Shown in pieces: positions 61,803-64,000 of a stretch of DNA of 64,000 nt. The stretch's first letter is position 1. Each line of letters begins with the position of its first letter. The position numbers were made by a program, and so were the translations under genes. Source of the stretch: Catellatospora sp. IY07-71 (lineage in GTDB: Bacteria; Actinomycetota; Actinomycetes; Mycobacteriales; Micromonosporaceae). The notes beneath the pieces are model-generated. The model was not told where the DNA came from, ran no database searches, and saw nothing but the letters and a program-made list of their open reading frames with translations. The stretch is taken from assembly GCF_018326265.1 (NCBI RefSeq), contig NZ_AP023360.1:4249501-4313500 (forward strand), read 5' to 3'.

Positions 61803-62265
61803 AGCCCGGTGTCCTCACGTCGTTCCGCGTGCCGTGCTCGTAAACAGCTGAGTACATTATGGAGGTTTTGTAATCACCCGTTGACAAGCCTGCGGTTGAT
61901 CACTCTATGCTGACCAAACAGGAACCTCAAGTTCGTCGCTGCTCCCCCTCGGGCGGGTGCGCGGCGGGGCGGGTCTGCGGTAACGGGGGGCAAGGTCGCG
62001 GGGAGCGATCCCGGTCACCTTGCATGGAGACCCGCGGAGGAACCTGCAGGCGGCAGCGGGTACACCGCTGCCGCCTGAACTTGTTCGCGTCGTACGCGGG
62101 ACCGGGTGTGGACGGCGCCGCCGGATAGGCGTATCGTTCAGGCTCGACGAAGGCCGTGCTGCTTCCCCCGTGGCGGTGCGGCCTTTGCCATGTCCGGCTC
62201 CGGGCCGGGGGATCATGGACGTCGACGGCGGCCGCAGGCGCCGCCCGCCGCACCGGGAGACGACC
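61803..62265. other. Divergent intergenic region with promoter and hairpin
   Basis: 463 bp between the XRE gene and the nitronate monooxygenase gene. On the plus strand TTGACA (61881-61886) and TATGCT (61906-61911, 19-bp spacer) form a possible promoter. A strong hairpin with arms CAGGCGGCAGCGG (62047-62059) and CCGCTGCCGCCTG (62065-62077) lies about 130 nt downstream, so a short RNA or an attenuated leader is possible. A 73-codon open frame from 61907 has no recognisable protein character. Confidence 0.5.
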
Positions 62266-63303
62266 ATGTCCAGCACCCTGACCAGTGCGCTCGGGATCAC
62301 CATGCCCGTGCTCGCCGCGCCCATGGCCGGCGGGGCAGGCACGCCCGCGCTGGTCACCGCCGCCGCCCGCGCGGGCGCCCTCGGCTTCCTGGCCGCCGGA
62401 TACAAGACGCCGCAGGCGTTCGCCGAGGAGATCGCGGTCCTGGCCGCGGCGTCGGTGCCGTACGGCGTCAACCTGTTCGTGCCCAACCCGCTGCCGGTCG
62501 ACCGGGCCGCGTTCGCGCGGTACGCCGCCCTCGTCGCGGCCGAGGCGGAGCGTCACGGCTTCCCGGCCGATCCGGCGGCGCCGCCGATCGAGGACGACGA
62601 TGCCTGGCAGGACAAGCTCGCCGTGCTGCGGGAGCGGCCGGTGCCCGTCGTGAGCCTGACCTTCGGGCTGCCTAGCCGCGAGGACCTGGCCGCGCTCCGG
62701 AGCACCGGGGCGCTGCTGGTGCAGACCGTCACGTCGGTCGCCGAGGCGAAGGCCGCCGCGGAGGCGGGCGTCGACGTGCTCGCCGTGCAGGGCGCAGCCG
62801 CGGGTGGGCACTCCGGCACGTTCACCCCGACCGCGCCCGTCGCCGACCTGTCCCTCGTCGACCTGGTCGGCGCGGTCCGGCACGCGGCCGGCCTGCCCGT
62901 GATCGCGGCCGGCGGGCTCGCCAGCGCCGCGGACGTCGCCGCCGCCGTCGCGGCCGGTGCCGGCGCGGTGGCCGTGGGCACCGTCCTGCTGCGCAGCGCC
63001 GAGGCGGGCACCACCGCCACGCACCGGGCCGCGCTCGCCGATCCGGCCCGCACCGCCACGGTGATCACCCGAGCGTTCACCGGCCGTCCCGCCCGCGCGC
63101 TGCGCAACGACTTCACCGAGCGGTACGGCGAACTCGCGCCGTACGGCTACCCGGCGCTGCATCACCTCACCGCCCCCATGCGCCGCGCCGCCGCCGCGGC
63201 CGGTGACCCGGAACGCGTGCACCTGTGGGCCGGCACCGGCTTCCGGCACGCCACGGCCGAACCGGCCGCCGCGATCCTCACGCGCCTCGCCGCCGACCTG
63301 TGA
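62266..63303 (+). CDS. Nitronate monooxygenase-family flavoprotein
   Basis: A 345-residue FMN-dependent TIM-barrel protein. ITMPVLAAPMAGGAGTPALV is the N-terminal motif, QGAAAGGHSGTF (about residue 178) contains the catalytic-type His with the GGHxG loop, and LPVIAAGGLASAADVAAAVAAGA, then GAVAVGTVLL give the FMN phosphate site. The family oxidises alkyl nitronates or related anions. ATG at 62266 is chosen because it starts directly at the conserved N-terminus. The long GC-rich leader holds a strong hairpin. A GATC-family B palindrome follows the stop. Confidence 0.88.
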   Translation: MSSTLTSALGITMPVLAAPMAGGAGTPALVTAAARAGALGFLAAGYKTPQAFAEEIAVLAAASVPYGVNLFVPNPLPVDRAAFARYAALVAAEAERHGFPADPAAPPIEDDDAWQDKLAVLRERPVPVVSLTFGLPSREDLAALRSTGALLVQTVTSVAEAKAAAEAGVDVLAVQGAAAGGHSGTFTPTAPVADLSLVDLVGAVRHAAGLPVIAAGGLASAADVAAAVAAGAGAVAVGTVLLRSAEAGTTATHRAALADPARTATVITRAFTGRPARALRNDFTERYGELAPYGYPALHHLTAPMRRAAAAAGDPERVHLWAGTGFRHATAEPAAAILTRLAADL

Positions 63304-63324
63304 CCGGACCTCGCGGCGGCGGGG

Positions 63325-63391
63325 CAAGATCGCGGTCTCGGGTCGGGAACCGCGGCTGGACCACAGGGTCCGACACGAGACAGCGACCTTG
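63325..63391. repeat. Intergenic palindrome, family B copy 3 (diverged)
   Basis: CAAGATCGCGGTCTCGGGTC at the left and a right arm CGACACGAGACAGCGACCTTG. The arms are related to the copies at 7517 and 19849 but with several substitutions. Confidence 0.65.
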
Positions 63392-63442
63392 CCCGGTGGG
63401 GACCGGACCGGCGCGGGCCGGCGGGCAGCGGTCGGGACCGGG

Positions 63443-63772
63443 TCAGGCGCGGGCTGACGGGCCGCTCGGGTCAGCACGCGGTGCGACGGGCTCAAGCGTC
63501 ACGGGCGGGCCGAACGCCACGCGCCGCCGCAGGCGCCACGCCCACGGCCACGGATACCGATACGACCAGGCCAGGTCCCGGCCGGTCGCGCCGCCCGCCT
63601 CCGCCGTGTAATAGACGGCGACGCCCTTCCACGGGCACAGCGTGCGGGTGCCACTCGGCCGCAGATGCGCCCAGCGCACGGCCTCCCGGGGGAAGTAGAC
63701 GGCCCCGTCCCTGCGTACGGTGTCCGGCCCGTCCGCGAGCACCGTGCCGCGCCAGAGCGCCCGGACGCGCAT
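63443..63772 (-). CDS. DUF427 family protein
   Basis: A 109-residue protein matching the DUF427 fold. VRALWRGTVLADGPDTVRRD is followed by VYFPREAVRWAHL, SGTRTLCPWKGVAVYY (the conserved TxCPWKG) and RDLAWSYRYPWPWA. These small proteins are common in actinobacteria, and their biochemical role is not known. ATG at 63772 overlaps the stop of the upstream gene by one base (TGATG), so the two are translated in series. Confidence 0.87.
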   Translation of the reverse strand: MRVRALWRGTVLADGPDTVRRDGAVYFPREAVRWAHLRPSGTRTLCPWKGVAVYYTAEAGGATGRDLAWSYRYPWPWAWRLRRRVAFGPPVTLEPVAPRADPSGPSARA

Positions 63773-63999
63773 CAGCCCGGACCCGGCACGGAGCGCCGGT
63801 CGAGCGGGCCCCAGGTCCGCGCACCCTGCGCGTCGACCAGCCGCGCCGCCTCCGCGAGCACCGGATCGGCGATCCAGCCGAGCGCCTCCCGGCAGACCAC
63901 CAGCGGCTCGTTGTCCGGCCCCCGGCCCACCACGTCCCCCGTCAGCACCCACGGCCGGACGCCGGGGCCACGCAGGTCGGGCAGGTGGTGGTAGTCGTA
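63772..63999 (-). CDS. C-terminal part of an unknown protein, cut by the window edge
   Basis: 75 codons ending in TGA at 63772-63774 run off the right edge without a start. The fragment includes YDYHHLPDLRGPGVRPWVLT and GDVVGRGPDNEPLV, followed by LGWIADPVLAEAARLVDAQG. From memory this looks like the end of a DUF6098-type actinobacterial protein, but that is a weak identification. It is coupled to the DUF427 gene by a TGATG overlap. Confidence 0.5.
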   Translation of the reverse strand, partial: YDYHHLPDLRGPGVRPWVLTGDVVGRGPDNEPLVVCREALGWIADPVLAEAARLVDAQGARTWGPLDRRSVPGPG

Positions 64000-64000
64000 C

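Noticed and set aside
61907-62128. 73-codon open frame after the TTGACA-TATGCT element
   Set aside because: Basic low-complexity sequence, no ribosome site, and it runs through a strong hairpin; treated as possible non-coding RNA or leader instead.

Overview
The window is 64 kb of a very GC-rich actinobacterial chromosome, most likely Micromonosporaceae. The evidence is the strong G/C third-position bias, the many leaderless starts (a TANNNT -10 about 6 nt before ATG/GTG), the secreted multi-modular CAZymes with CBM2, CBM32 and ricin-type modules, and dispersed intergenic palindromes, including the AAGGGCACCTT type that I associate with this family. No rRNA, tRNA, CRISPR array or prophage was seen. 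One intact IS5-type element is present.

Layout. 0.1-7.5 kb: a P-loop-less uridine kinase-like protein, a CBS-domain protein, then a monocarboxylate-uptake block (ActP-type symporter with DUF485 partner, a LytS/LytTR two-component pair, and a second SSS symporter with its own small membrane partner). 7.6-12.8 kb: a HigBA toxin-antitoxin pair with a clear operator, a gene remnant, a frameshifted MazG-like gene, an acetyltransferase, a pirin/MarR divergent pair, a Nei/Fpg glycosylase and a DUF1697 protein. 12.8-15.4 kb: a Family 2B encapsulin shell gene, with an inserted cyclic-nucleotide-binding-like domain, followed by a polyprenyl synthetase. This is a candidate terpenoid nanocompartment and the most striking system in the window. 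15.5-19.8 kb: an unknown protein, a catalytically degenerate SDR and a secreted GH3-FN3-FN3-CBM2 glucosidase behind a CebR/CelR-type box. 20-34 kb: housekeeping and stress genes (OsmC, YdeI, IS5 element, a nucleotidyltransferase-BON-phosphoesterase operon, CtaF, wax-ester synthase, DoxX, RNase HI, a GDSL esterase, an APC permease divergent from a GlxA regulator). 35-39 kb: a GH18 chitinase, a sirtuin and an alditol oxidase.

39.2-50.6 kb is a coherent beta-glucan utilisation regulon. A GH1 beta-glucosidase, a 1161-residue secreted protein (discoidin-discoidin-GH16-like-TIM barrel-Ig-discoidin), a LacI repressor and an ABC importer plus second GH1 operon each have the same perfect 14-bp palindrome GGAGAGCGCTCTCC in their promoters (four sites). 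The importer lacks an ATPase gene and probably uses a shared MsiK-type ATPase encoded elsewhere. 51-59 kb: a potassium channel, a second LacI divergent from a Tat-exported GH127 beta-L-arabinofuranosidase with two ricin-type lectin domains, a permease and a GH43 arabinanase-like enzyme, together suggesting arabinan or arabinofuranoside breakdown. 59-62 kb: a minus-strand operon encoding an XRE regulator, an ImmA/IrrE-like metalloprotease, a MAB_1171c-type membrane protein and a PAP2-like membrane protein, a poorly understood actinobacterial module. The right edge has a nitronate monooxygenase, a DUF427 protein and a truncated gene.

Two features run across the window. Intergenic palindromes of about 60-80 bp, mostly starting and ending in GATC, fall into several sequence families and usually sit at gene 3' ends. 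A second repeat class (AAGGGCACCTT pairs) occurs three times, and the IS5 element has inserted inside one copy with a TAA target duplication. Functional calls rest on reading the translations and recalled family motifs; no database search was run.
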